Shown in pieces: positions 16,749-25,827 of a stretch of DNA of 64,000 nucleotides (position 1 is its first letter; the number at the start of each line of letters is the position of its first letter). A program made the translations under genes and the position numbers. Source of the stretch: Crossiella sp. S99.2 (GTDB lineage Bacteria; Actinomycetota; Actinomycetes; Mycobacteriales; Pseudonocardiaceae); assembly GCF_023094165.1 (NCBI RefSeq), contig NZ_JALMDK010000001.1, forward strand, positions 1 through 64,000. Reading direction: 5' to 3'. Below the pieces are notes generated by a model that did no database searches, had not been told where the DNA came from, and saw only the letters and a list, made by a program, of their open reading frames with translations.

Positions 16749-19583
16749 ATGAGCACGGACCAGGACGCCGTTCCGGCGCACCGTTACACCGCCGCCATGG
16801 CAGGCGAGATCGAGCGCCGCTGGCAGGAGCGCTGGGAGTCCAGCGGCACCTTCCACGCGCCGAACCCGGCCGGGTCGCTCGCGGGTGACGGCGAAGTGCC
16901 GGCGGACAAGCTGTTCGTGCAGGACATGTTCCCCTACCCGTCCGGGGCCGGGCTGCACGTCGGGCACCCGCTGGGCTTCATCGGCACCGACGTGTTCGCC
17001 CGCTACTACCGGATGACCGGGCGCAACGTGCTGCACACGATGGGCTTCGACGCCTTCGGGCTGCCCGCCGAGCAGTACGCGGTGCAGACCGGGCAGCACC
17101 CGCGCAAGACCACCGAGGAGAACATCAACACCTACCTGCGGCAGATTCGCAGGCTGGGGCTGGGTCACGACGAGCGGCGGCGGATCTCCACCATCGACCC
17201 CGGCTACTACCGGTGGACCCAGTGGATCTTCCTGAAGATCTACAACTCCTTCTACGACACCGCGCTGGGCAAGGCCAGGCCGATCGCCGAGCTGGAGACC
17301 GAGTACGCCCAGGGCAAGCGGTCCACCCCGGACGGCCGCGGCTGGTGCGAGCTGACCGTGGCCGACCAGGCGAAGATCATCGACTCGCAGCGGCTGGCCT
17401 ACCTGTCCGAGGCGCCGGTCAACTGGTGCCCTGGCCTGGGCACCGTGCTGGCCAACGAGGAGGTCACCGCGGACGGCCGCAGCGAACGCGGCAACTTCCC
17501 GGTGTTCCGCCGCAACCTGCGCCAGTGGATGATGCGGATCACCGCTTACGCCGACCGCCTGGTGGACGACCTGGACCGGCTGGACTGGCCGGAGAAGATC
17601 AAGTCCATGCAGCGCAACTGGATCGGGCGCTCGCACGGCGCCAGGGTCCGGTTCGCGGCCGGGGACAGCGCGATCGAGGTCTTCACCACCCGGCCGGACA
17701 CCCTGTTCGGCGCCACCTACATGGTGCTGGCGCCTGAGCACCCGCTGGTCGACGAGATCGCCTCCGCGCAGTGGGCCGACGACGTCGACGCGCGCTGGAC
17801 CTCCGGCGCGGCCACTCCCGGCGCGGCGATCGAGGCGTACCGGGCCGCGGCGGCCCGCAAGTCCGAGCTGGACCGGCAGGAGAACAAGGACAAGACCGGC
17901 GTGTTCACCGGCGCGTACGCGGTGAACCCGGTCAACGGCAAGCAGATCCCGGTGTTCATCGCCGACTACGTGCTGATGGGCTACGGCACCGGCGCGATCA
18001 TGGCGGTGCCCGGCCAGGACTCCCGGGACTGGGAGTTCGCCACCGCCTTCGGCCTGCCGATCATCCGCACCGTGCAGCCGGGCGAGGGGCACGAGGACGG
18101 CCCGTTCCTGGGCGACGGCCCGGCGATCAACTCCGAGTTCCTGGACGGCCTGGCCGTCGGCGAGGCGAAGAAGACGATCATCGAGTGGCTGCAGGAGCGC
18201 GGCGCCGGCGAGGGCACCGTGCAGTACAAGCTGCGCGACTGGCTGTTCTCCCGGCAGCGCTACTGGGGCGAGCCGTTCCCGGTGGTCTACGACGAGGACG
18301 GCCGGGTGCACGCGCTGCCGGAGTCGATGCTGCCGGTGGAGCTGCCCGAGGTCGACGACTACTCGCCGCGGACCTTCGAGCCCACCGATGCCAACTCCGA
18401 GCCCTCGCCGCCGCTGTCCCGCGCGACCGAGTGGACCACGGTCGAGCTGGACCTGGGCGACGGTGTGAAGAAGTACCGCCGGGACACCAACACCATGCCG
18501 AACTGGGCTGGTTCCTGCTGGTACCAGCTGCGCTACGTGGACCCGGACAACAGCGAGCGGTTCGTGGACCCGGCCAACGAGGCGTACTGGCTGGGCCCGC
18601 GCCCGGCCGAGCATGGCTCCACCGACCCGGGCGGCGTGGACCTGTACATCGGCGGCGTGGAGCACGCGGTGCTGCACCTGCTGTACTCCCGGTTCTGGCA
18701 GAAGGTGCTGTTCGACCTGGGCGAGGTCAGCTCGGACGAGCCCTACCGCAAGCTGTTCAATCAGGGCTACATCCAGGCCTACGCCTTCACCGACGCGCGC
18801 GGCAGCTACGTCAATGCGCACGAGGTGGAGGAGGTCGACGGGAAGTTCTTCTGGCAGGGCCAGGAGGTCAACCGCGAGTACGGGAAAATGGGCAAGAGCC
18901 TGAAGAACGTGGTCACCCCGGACGAGATGTGCGACGGCTACGGGGCCGACACCTTCCGGCTGTACGAGATGTCCATGGGCCCGCTGGAGGTCTCCCGCCC
19001 CTGGGCGACCAAGGACGTGGTCGGCGCCCAGCGCTTCCTGCAGCGGCTGTGGCGCAACCTGGTGGAGGAGAGCACCGGCGAGCTGCGGGTCACCGAGGAC
19101 ACCCCGGACGAGACCGCGCTGCGGCTGCTGCACAAGACCATCGCCGGGGTCCGCGAGGACTACGCGGCCATGCGCTACAACACCGCCGCGGCCAAGCTGA
19201 TCGAGCTGAACAACCACGTCACCAAGGCGTACGCGGCCGCGGCCGGCACCCCGCGCGCACTGGCCGAACCGCTGGTGCTGATGCTGGCCCCGCTGTGCCC
19301 GCACCTGGCCGAGGAGCTGTGGGCCAGGCTGGGCGCGGACACCTCGCTGGCGCACGGCCCGTTCCCACAGGCCGAGGAGCGGTACCTGGTCGAGGACAGC
19401 ATCGAGTACCCGGTGCAGGTCAACGGCAAGCTGCGGTCCAAGGTCGTGGTGGCCGCCTCGGCCGGTCAGGACGAGATCAAGGCCGCGGTGCTGGCCGATG
19501 AGAAGGTCGTCGCCCTGCTGGACGGTGGCGCCCCGCGCAAGGTGATCGTGGTGCCCGGCCGGCTGGTCAACCTGGTCGTGTGA
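16749..19583 (+). CDS. leuS: Leucyl-tRNA synthetase
   Basis: The 944-residue class I synthetase charges tRNA-Leu. The HIGH-type motif HVGH is at residues 70-73 in [15 protein letters not shown], and the KMSKS loop reads KMGKS at 713-717. The editing (CP1) domain and C-terminal anticodon-binding region are present, with normal length for an actinobacterial enzyme. The ATG at 16749 has AGAGGA seven bases upstream. Expression is probably set by the leucine attenuator at 16619-16713. Confidence 0.97.
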   Translation: MSTDQDAVPAHRYTAAMAGEIERRWQERWESSGTFHAPNPAGSLAGDGEVPADKLFVQDMFPYPSGAGLHVGHPLGFIGTDVFARYYRMTGRNVLHTMGFDAFGLPAEQYAVQTGQHPRKTTEENINTYLRQIRRLGLGHDERRRISTIDPGYYRWTQWIFLKIYNSFYDTALGKARPIAELETEYAQGKRSTPDGRGWCELTVADQAKIIDSQRLAYLSEAPVNWCPGLGTVLANEEVTADGRSERGNFPVFRRNLRQWMMRITAYADRLVDDLDRLDWPEKIKSMQRNWIGRSHGARVRFAAGDSAIEVFTTRPDTLFGATYMVLAPEHPLVDEIASAQWADDVDARWTSGAATPGAAIEAYRAAAARKSELDRQENKDKTGVFTGAYAVNPVNGKQIPVFIADYVLMGYGTGAIMAVPGQDSRDWEFATAFGLPIIRTVQPGEGHEDGPFLGDGPAINSEFLDGLAVGEAKKTIIEWLQERGAGEGTVQYKLRDWLFSRQRYWGEPFPVVYDEDGRVHALPESMLPVELPEVDDYSPRTFEPTDANSEPSPPLSRATEWTTVELDLGDGVKKYRRDTNTMPNWAGSCWYQLRYVDPDNSERFVDPANEAYWLGPRPAEHGSTDPGGVDLYIGGVEHAVLHLLYSRFWQKVLFDLGEVSSDEPYRKLFNQGYIQAYAFTDARGSYVNAHEVEEVDGKFFWQGQEVNREYGKMGKSLKNVVTPDEMCDGYGADTFRLYEMSMGPLEVSRPWATKDVVGAQRFLQRLWRNLVEESTGELRVTEDTPDETALRLLHKTIAGVREDYAAMRYNTAAAKLIELNNHVTKAYAAAAGTPRALAEPLVLMLAPLCPHLAEELWARLGADTSLAHGPFPQAEERYLVEDSIEYPVQVNGKLRSKVVVAASAGQDEIKAAVLADEKVVALLDGGAPRKVIVVPGRLVNLVV

Positions 19584-19615
19584 TCGCTGTCGGTGGGGCG
19601 AAGTAGCCTGCCCGC

Positions 19616-20299
19616 ATGACGTGGACGTGGGACAGATTCGTGGGTGGTGAAGACCCGCGAATCTTCCACTTCACCCACATCGACAATCTTGCGGCAGTCC
19701 TTGAACACGGCGCTCTCGTCGCCGATTGCTCGATGCGTGCAGCGGGTACGCGCTGTTCGGAGACTGGGAATCCGGAGATCAAGCAGCGCAGACGGTTTCG
19801 AAGTGTCTCGGTGCAGCCAGGTGGCGTGGTTGGTGACTACGTTCCGTTCTATTTCGCGCCGCGATCCCCGATGCTGTTCAAGGTGGCGAGAAAGAACTTC
19901 GCACAAGGTCGCCGAGTGCAAAATGAGCTGATCTACCTGGTCAGTCGTGTATCGGCGGTCGAGGCCGTCAGGCCGGTGGTGTGTTCGGATCGCAATGCTG
20001 CTGCGAGCCTCGTCGAGTTCAAGTCGGGAACCGCAGGCCTGGGGCACCTTGTCGATTGGGACCTCATGCGTAGCGCGATGTGGAACGACACAGACGACGA
20101 CCCCGACCGTCGGCAGCGGCGGATGGCTGAACTGCTGGTACACGAAAGTGTGCCAATCGGGTGTCTGACAGGTATCGGTGTGCGTGGAACCGAGGTCGCT
20201 GAGCGCGCGATTCGGTGCCTAGCTGGCACAGCACTGGCGCGTCTCGAGGTAGCTGTGTTAACTGATTGGTACTTCGACGAACGGGGGTGGCAGCCATGA
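19616..20299 (+). CDS. darT: DarT-type DNA thymidine ADP-ribosyltransferase toxin
   Basis: The 227-residue protein matches the DarT (DUF4433) family. It has IFHFTHIDNL (H18/H21) at the NAD+ pocket, the KQRRRFRSV segment around residue 57, YFAPRSPM, and RRMAELLVH with the probable catalytic Glu at 172. DarT enzymes attach ADP-ribose to thymidine in single-stranded DNA and block replication. The gene is probably leaderless: TAGCCT (19604-19609) lies six bases before the ATG. It overlaps the antitoxin gene by four bases. Codon third positions are clearly less G/C-biased than in leuS, a sign of transfer. Confidence 0.92.
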   Translation: MTWTWDRFVGGEDPRIFHFTHIDNLAAVLEHGALVADCSMRAAGTRCSETGNPEIKQRRRFRSVSVQPGGVVGDYVPFYFAPRSPMLFKVARKNFAQGRRVQNELIYLVSRVSAVEAVRPVVCSDRNAAASLVEFKSGTAGLGHLVDWDLMRSAMWNDTDDDPDRRQRRMAELLVHESVPIGCLTGIGVRGTEVAERAIRCLAGTALARLEVAVLTDWYFDERGWQP

Positions 20300-21378
20300 T
20301 AAGATTCGCGTCCGGAAACATGCTGAAGCAGGACGTCGAGGCCATGGTGAACCCGGTGAACTGCGTCGGAGTACTGGGTAAAGGGCTTGCCCTTCAGTTC
20401 AAGCGCGCATTCCCGGAGATCGTGCGGCCGTACGAGGAAGCCTGCCGGTCGGGTGATCTTCGCCCTGGCACCGTGCACGTGGTCGACCTGGGTGAGGGGA
20501 ACACGCCACGCTGGATTTTGAATGTCCCGACCAAGCGCCACTGGCGTCAGCCGAGCCGACTGGATGATGTGGAGTCAGGCACGGCGGAGCTTGCTGCAAT
20601 CGTCCAGCGACTGGGGATTCGTTCGATCGCGGTACCGCCGCTAGGGTGCGGTAACGGTGGGCTTCCCTGGGAGTCGGTTCGCGTCATCTTGTTGCGTTAC
20701 CTGGGAGACCTTACTGAAGTTCAGGTTAGTATTTTCTCTCCCGAGGGTGCTCCGCCGCCTGAAGAAATGCTGAACCGTACCAGCGCTCCTGAATTGGACG
20801 GGGATGCTGCTAGCCTGCTGGCTTTGCTCGCCGAATTTCTCAGGCGCTCCGCACCTTTTCGGGTTGAAGAGCGTTCCGATACGCTTGCCAGAATTGAGAT
20901 TCAGAAGCTCTCCTACTTTGCTCAGGTCCGCGGCGGCCTGATTGAGAAGAGATTCGACAGAGGTCATTACGGTCCGTACTCGCATGAGCTGGAGCGGCAG
21001 CTGAGGAGCTGGGAGGGGCATTTCCTGCTCGGCTACGGCGATGGCACGGACAAGGTTCTCGAATTGCGTCCGATCAGGCTGCTGGCGGAGGCGGTACGCA
21101 CCGCGGATGAGCTGGTAGGCGAGGAGCAACGCGAGCCTATGTGTGACGTCCTCGATCTTGTTGAGGGCTGGGAGAACACCTACGAGCTTGAGCTTTTGGC
21201 CACCACGTTGTTCGTGCATGAGGAAGGGACGGCCGCGGACCCGGCTACCGCGCACGTGGTGATCGACGGCTGGAAGAAGACGCCCGAGAGGTTGTTCACT
21301 GCTCGGCATATCCGGCTTGCCTGGGAGCATCTGGTGGGTATGGGTTGGATTGGCGCGCGGTCCCCAATCAACGCTTGA
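20296..21378 (+). CDS. darG: DarG-type macrodomain antitoxin
   Basis: The 360-residue protein has an N-terminal macrodomain (about 1-155; VNPVNCVGVLGKGLAL, NVPTKRHWR, VPPLGCGNGGLPW). Lys80 falls where the catalytic lysine of Thermus DarG removes ADP-ribose from DNA. The C-terminal domain (about 180-355; KLSYFAQ, GHYGPYSHEL) resembles the Panacea/DarG C-terminal type that binds and neutralises DarT. The ATG at 20296 overlaps the darT stop (ATGA). Base composition is again below that of the neighbours. It ends five bases before the stop of the convergent TetR gene. Confidence 0.92.
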   Translation: MIRFASGNMLKQDVEAMVNPVNCVGVLGKGLALQFKRAFPEIVRPYEEACRSGDLRPGTVHVVDLGEGNTPRWILNVPTKRHWRQPSRLDDVESGTAELAAIVQRLGIRSIAVPPLGCGNGGLPWESVRVILLRYLGDLTEVQVSIFSPEGAPPPEEMLNRTSAPELDGDAASLLALLAEFLRRSAPFRVEERSDTLARIEIQKLSYFAQVRGGLIEKRFDRGHYGPYSHELERQLRSWEGHFLLGYGDGTDKVLELRPIRLLAEAVRTADELVGEEQREPMCDVLDLVEGWENTYELELLATTLFVHEEGTAADPATAHVVIDGWKKTPERLFTARHIRLAWEHLVGMGWIGARSPINA

Positions 21379-21383
21379 GCTGG

Positions 21384-22130
21384 CTAAGACGGCTCTGGCA
21401 GGCCGACCTCCCGGCCCAGTTCGGCGATCATCGACTCGAACAGGGTCTCGGCGTTGTTGAGGGCGAACGGGAAGCGGCCGAAGACCTCCAGCGCCACGTG
21501 CCCGTAGAGCCGGACCCAGCACTGCAGGATCAGGTAGACCGTGGACAGGCCGAGCTGGTCCGCGGTCAGTTCGACGCCGGTCTCGGCCAGGGATTTCAGC
21601 AGGTCCTCGCGGTAGCCGCGCAGGTCCGCCACGAGTGCGGCCGGCACCTCGTTGGTGCCCGCGGCCAGTGACTCGTTCTCGGCCAGCATCTTGCCGGCCA
21701 CGCCGAGGAAGACCTTGCCGAACTGGTCCTCGCCCAGGGTCTTGCGGCCGCCGCGGGAGCTGTTGTTGACCTCCACCTCGGGGGAGGCGAAGACCAGCGC
21801 GAACTCCTGCGGGTGGGCCAGGGCCCAGTGCCGGAAGGAGCGGAAGACGGTGAAGACCTTGCCGACCACGTTGCCCTCGGGCACCGCGGCGAGCTGCGGG
21901 CGCAGGTCCTCGGCCAGGTCCGCGCAGATGTCCTCGACCAGCTGGCGGAGCAGGTCCTCGCGCGAGTCGTAGTAGCGGTAGAGGGCCGGCGCGGTGATGC
22001 CCAGCTCGCGTGCGATGGCGCGCAAGGTCACCGCGTCTCGGCCGTGCCCCACCAGCAGGCGACGGGCCGCCGCACGGATATCACGCTCGGTGTGAGCGCG
22101 CAGCCGTTCTCGGCGGGTGGCCTCCGTCAT
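21384..22130 (-). CDS. TetR family regulator of the adjacent MmpL transporter
   Basis: This 248-residue TetR repressor has its DNA-binding helices at about 15-60 (RDIRAAARRLLVGHG, TLRAIARELGITAPALYRYYDSRE) and a C-terminal ligand-binding domain of the WHG type. The ATG at 22130 follows AAGGGG. It diverges from the mmpL-like gene; two copies of a near-palindromic 15-mer lie in the shared intergenic region and are its probable operators. Confidence 0.9.
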   Translation of the reverse strand: MTEATRRERLRAHTERDIRAAARRLLVGHGRDAVTLRAIARELGITAPALYRYYDSREDLLRQLVEDICADLAEDLRPQLAAVPEGNVVGKVFTVFRSFRHWALAHPQEFALVFASPEVEVNNSSRGGRKTLGEDQFGKVFLGVAGKMLAENESLAAGTNEVPAALVADLRGYREDLLKSLAETGVELTADQLGLSTVYLILQCWVRLYGHVALEVFGRFPFALNNAETLFESMIAELGREVGLPEPS

Positions 22131-22148
22131 AGTTCACCCCTTCGGGTT

Positions 22149-22163
22149 GTAAACACCGTTCAC
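22149..22163. promoter_or_regulatory. TetR operator, copy 1
   Basis: GTAAACACCGTTCAC is an imperfect inverted repeat of the form GTRAAC-ACC-GTTYAC. It matches the second copy 40 bases away, center to center. Confidence 0.65.
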
Positions 22164-22188
22164 TCTCGCCTATGGTCACCGACGGTAG

Positions 22189-22203
22189 GTGAACACCGTT
22201 TAC
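22189..22203. promoter_or_regulatory. TetR operator, copy 2
   Basis: GTGAACACCGTTTAC has the same GTRAAC-ACC-GTTYAC form as copy 1. It lies about 70 bases before the mmpL start, on the side facing that gene's promoter. Confidence 0.65.
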
Positions 22204-22273
22204 TGACCTCGCGTTCAACAGGCACGGTAGCCGCTGGCTACGCCACCCGACCAGTTTTGCCGGAGGGCCGGAA

Positions 22274-24469
22274 ATGTTCCTTTCCTGGGGATCGGTGGTG
22301 CATCGGCGCCGCTGGGTGGTGCTCGTCGCCGCCGCACTGCTGACCATTCTCGGCGGCGCGTGGGGCAGCGGCGTCTTCGACAAGCTCACCCAGGGTGGTT
22401 ACGAGGATCCGACCAGCCAGGCGATCACCGCGGTCAAGACCGCGGACGCGGCGCTGGGGCGGCAGACCGGCGACGTCGTGGTGATCTACGAGGCTCCCAA
22501 CGGCGGCTCGATCGACGATCCGGCGCTCGGCCAGAAGATCAACGACAAGCTCAAGGAACTGCCGAGTTCCGAGGTCAGCCGGGTGGTCTCCTACTGGATG
22601 ATCCCGGACCCGGCCATGCGCGCGGCCTTCGCCGACAGCGGGCACAAGCGCGGCCTCGCGGTGATCACCCTGACCGCGGGCGATGACTCGAACAAGATGC
22701 TGCGGGCCTACGAGAAGATCAAGGACAAGCTCGCCGTCGACGGCGTGACCAGCCAGATCGGCGGGTTCGCGCCCACCGGCGCCGCGATCAACACCAGCTC
22801 GCAGAACGACCTGATCACCGCCGAGCTGGTGGCGGTGCCGATCACCCTGCTGCTGCTCGTGCTGATCTTCGGCGGCCTGGTCGCCGCCGCGCTGCCGGTG
22901 CTGGTCGGCGGCCTGTCCATCCTCGGTTCGCTGGGCCTGCTCAACCTGCTGACCAGCTTCGTCGAGGTGAACACCTTCGCGGTGAACGTGGCCAGCCTGC
23001 TCGGCCTGGGCATGGCGATCGACTACGGGCTGTTCATGGTCGGCCGCTTCCGCGAGGAACTGGCCACCGGCCGCGAGCCCAAGGACGCGGTGCGCCGCAC
23101 CGTGGCCACCGCCGGCCGCACGGTCGCCTTCTCGGCAACGCTGCTGGTCATCGCGCTGGCCGGACTGCTGCTGTTCCCGCAGGGCTTCCTCAAGTCGGTC
23201 AGCTACGGCGGCATGGCCGCGGTCGCCATCGCCGCACTGGTCTCGCTGACCCTGCTGCCCGCGCTGCTGGCCGTACTCGGCCGCAAGGTCGATGCGCTCG
23301 CCCTGCCCTGGCGCAAGCGGGCCGCGACCAAGTCGGTGGAGGAGGAAGGCCGCGGCTGGCGCAAGCTGGGCCTGGCCGTGATGAAGCGCCCGCTGCTGTT
23401 CGCGGTGCCGATCATCGCCGGCCTGCTGCTGCTCGGCACGCCGTTCCTGTCGGCCAGCTTCGGCGAGGTCACCGAGAAGGTGCTGCCCGCGGGCAACCCG
23501 GCCAGGGTCACCGCGGAGACGCTGAACCGGGACTTCCCCTCGGTGAGCAAGGACGCCGCGCAGATCGTGTTGCAGGGCAAGGACGGCAAGGCCCCGGACC
23601 AGGCCGCGGTGCAGAAGTTCGTCGGCGAGGTCGGCAAGGTCTCCGGCGTCACCAACGTGGCGCCCTCGGGCGCGGGCAAGGACGTGGTCACGCTGACCGC
23701 GAAACTGCCCGGCGACGTGCTCAGTGACCAGGCCAAGAACGCGGTCAAGGAGATCCGGAACCTGACCCCGCCCACCGACACCAAGGTGCTGGTCGGCGGC
23801 ATCAGCGCCCGGGTGCTGGACAGCCTCAACGCGATCACCGCCGGCCTGCCCTGGATGGTGCTGGTCATCGTCGGCGCCACCCTGGTGCTGATGTTCCTGG
23901 CCTTCGGCTCGGTGCTGCTGCCGATCAAGGCCGTGGTGATGAGCGCGCTCAGCCTCTCCGCCACCTTCGGCGTGCTGACCTGGGTCTTCCAGGACGGCCA
24001 CGGCGCGGACCTGTTGAACGTGACCCCGGGTCCATTGGAAGCGGGCATCGTGGTGCTGATGGCGGCCGTGGTCTTCGGCCTGTCCACCGACTACGAGGTC
24101 TTCCTGATGTCCCGGATGGTCGAGGCCAAGAGCAAGGGCGCCAGCAACGAGGAGGCGGTGGCCACCGGCCTGGCCCGCACCGGCCGGGTGATCAGCTCGG
24201 CCGCGGTGCTGCTCATCGTGGTGACCGGCGCCTTCGCCTTCGCCGAGGTCACGATGATGCGCTTCGTCGGCGTCGGCATGATCCTGGCCCTGGCCCTGGA
24301 CGCCACCGTGGTGCGGATGCTGCTGGTCCCTGCGGTGCTCAAGCTGATGGGCAACGCGGCCTGGTGGGCCCCTGGTCCACTGCGCCGGTTGCAGCAGCGG
24401 GTGGGCATCCAGGAGAGCGACGACATCGAGGAGAACCCGAAGTCCCAGGCGCCGCAACCAGTGCGCTGA
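22274..24469 (+). CDS. MmpL-type RND family transporter
   Basis: This 731-residue transporter has two repeats of an extracytoplasmic loop plus a helix bundle, about 12 membrane helices in all. The proton-relay type motifs GMAIDYGLFMVGRFREEL and LSTDYEVFLMSRMVEA are in the two halves. MmpL proteins export lipids, siderophores or drugs; the substrate is unknown here. The ATG at 22274 follows GGAGGG. It is regulated by the divergent TetR gene and ends before a strong terminator hairpin. Confidence 0.92.
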   Translation: MFLSWGSVVHRRRWVVLVAAALLTILGGAWGSGVFDKLTQGGYEDPTSQAITAVKTADAALGRQTGDVVVIYEAPNGGSIDDPALGQKINDKLKELPSSEVSRVVSYWMIPDPAMRAAFADSGHKRGLAVITLTAGDDSNKMLRAYEKIKDKLAVDGVTSQIGGFAPTGAAINTSSQNDLITAELVAVPITLLLLVLIFGGLVAAALPVLVGGLSILGSLGLLNLLTSFVEVNTFAVNVASLLGLGMAIDYGLFMVGRFREELATGREPKDAVRRTVATAGRTVAFSATLLVIALAGLLLFPQGFLKSVSYGGMAAVAIAALVSLTLLPALLAVLGRKVDALALPWRKRAATKSVEEEGRGWRKLGLAVMKRPLLFAVPIIAGLLLLGTPFLSASFGEVTEKVLPAGNPARVTAETLNRDFPSVSKDAAQIVLQGKDGKAPDQAAVQKFVGEVGKVSGVTNVAPSGAGKDVVTLTAKLPGDVLSDQAKNAVKEIRNLTPPTDTKVLVGGISARVLDSLNAITAGLPWMVLVIVGATLVLMFLAFGSVLLPIKAVVMSALSLSATFGVLTWVFQDGHGADLLNVTPGPLEAGIVVLMAAVVFGLSTDYEVFLMSRMVEAKSKGASNEEAVATGLARTGRVISSAAVLLIVVTGAFAFAEVTMMRFVGVGMILALALDATVVRMLLVPAVLKLMGNAAWWAPGPLRRLQQRVGIQESDDIEENPKSQAPQPVR

Positions 24470-24480
24470 CTCGTGGTCAC

Positions 24481-24508
24481 GGCGCCCGGACACCTCTGTC
24501 CGGGCGCC
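24481..24508. terminator. Bidirectional hairpin terminator between mmpL and the Dyp peroxidase gene
   Basis: GGCGCCCGGACA (24481-24492) and TGTCCGGGCGCC (24497-24508) form a perfect 12-bp stem with a CCTC loop between two convergent genes. Confidence 0.75.
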
Positions 24509-24523
24509 GCCGCGTCTGATCAA

Positions 24524-24537
24524 GATTCACGTGAAAC
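24524..24537. other. parS-like centromere site
   Basis: GATTCACGTGAAAC differs at one base from the actinobacterial parS core GTTTCACGTGAAAC, the ParB binding site. It lies in the convergent intergenic gap just before the Dyp gene stop, in a window that gene order places near oriC, where parS sites cluster. Confidence 0.6.
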
Positions 24538-24541
24538 CAGC

Positions 24542-25714
24542 TCACCGGAACAGCGCGGCGCCCAGTGGCCGGTCCGGGCTGAAGCCGGGCAGCACCAGGA
24601 AGGTGCCGGAAGCGGTCGCGGTGGCGTAGCGCATCAGCGCGTCGCCCTCGTCCAGCCGGTGCTGGGTGGCCACGAAGGTGCGCAGCTCGCGCTGGAAGCA
24701 GACGAAGAGCAGGCCGCGATCGGCCGGGCCGTCGTCGTAGCTGTAGGAACGGCGCAGCATCAGGCCGGAACCCGAGGTCAGCGGGTGTGCCCGGCGGACG
24801 TGCGAGTCGGCGGGGACCAGGTACTCGCCGTCGGCGGACTTCGCGGTCAGGTCGATCTCGGCCGCCGGCCCGCCGCCGGAGAGCGGTTCCGAACTGTCCC
24901 GGCGCCGCCCGAACACCGCTTCCTGCCGTGGCACCGGCTGGGCCAGGAAGCCGGGGACGTCCAGGCGCAGGCGGCGGATGACCGCGATGGTCGCGCCGGA
25001 GTCGAGCCAGACCTCGCGGCGGAGTTCCGCATCCCCGCGGGGGACCACGATGCCGTCGGTGAAGCCGAAGATGTTGCGGGCCGCGCCGTCCGGGCGGGAT
25101 TCGCCGCGGAAGGCGGTCTGCCGCCAGCGTGGGCGCAGGTCCAGTTCGCGCAGGAGTTCGGTGACCGCGAGCGAGACGACCAGCGGGTCGCCGGCGCAGA
25201 CCTGGAGCATGAGGTCGCCGCCGCGGTGGTCGGGGCGGATCTGCTCGCGGGCGAACGGGGGTAGGTCGGTCGCGCCAGGCTGGCCTGGGGTGATGGTGGC
25301 GATCACCTGAGGGCCGAGGCCGACGGTGATGGTGAGGTCCGCTGGTGGCAGGCCCGCGAGCGCGCCGGGGGCGGTGGCCAGGGCCGCGGAGGCTGGTGTG
25401 CCAGGGGCGGTGGCCGGTGCAGCGGGCGCGGGGGTGGGGTTTGTCAGTGCCGTGATGCGGTCGCCGAGGGTGCGCAGCAGTGCTCGCCAGTCCGCGCCGG
25501 GGGCGTCCCATACCGAGAAATCGCAGTGTCGCTGGGCAACTGCCGGGCTGGCCACGCCTGCCTGGTGCGGGCCGTGTGTCCGCGGGCCACTCGCCGGGGT
25601 GGCCGGTGCGTCCGGGAGGTGGCAGCCGGCCAGCAGGCCGGTGGCGCCCAGGCCCAGGAGCAGGCCGCGGCGGGACAGCGGTGGCGTCACGGGGCGCATT
25701 GTGCCGGGGCACAT
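24542..25714 (-). CDS. Dye-decolorizing (Dyp-type) heme peroxidase, Tat-exported
   Basis: The 390-residue protein has a twin-arginine signal (SRRGLLLG...) followed by a lipobox-like LLAGC. The Dyp domain carries FGFTDGI (the GXXDG motif with catalytic Asp), VRRAHP with the likely proximal heme histidine, and MLRRSYSY with the conserved Arg. EfeB-like enzymes of this class use heme and peroxide and often accompany EfeUO iron uptake, but no efe partner is present. The ATG at 25714 follows CGGAG; an internal ATG at 25699 is possible. Confidence 0.9.
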   Translation of the reverse strand: MCPGTMRPVTPPLSRRGLLLGLGATGLLAGCHLPDAPATPASGPRTHGPHQAGVASPAVAQRHCDFSVWDAPGADWRALLRTLGDRITALTNPTPAPAAPATAPGTPASAALATAPGALAGLPPADLTITVGLGPQVIATITPGQPGATDLPPFAREQIRPDHRGGDLMLQVCAGDPLVVSLAVTELLRELDLRPRWRQTAFRGESRPDGAARNIFGFTDGIVVPRGDAELRREVWLDSGATIAVIRRLRLDVPGFLAQPVPRQEAVFGRRRDSSEPLSGGGPAAEIDLTAKSADGEYLVPADSHVRRAHPLTSGSGLMLRRSYSYDDGPADRGLLFVCFQRELRTFVATQHRLDEGDALMRYATATASGTFLVLPGFSPDRPLGAALFR

Positions 25715-25827
25715 TGGCTACTCCGGGCTACTGGGCGGGAAAGTCGCCCGACCGGGGTCCCCCTTCGAGTGAGGCTTGCGGTGGGAGGGGGGTTCCGGGG
25801 GTGTGCTGGCCCTAGGATTCCGGCGCT

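Noticed and set aside
16719..19355. Open frame of 878 codons antisense to leuS
   Set aside because: It mirrors the GC-rich third positions of leuS, has no domain character and is rich in R/G/V/H, the usual shadow of a high-GC gene.
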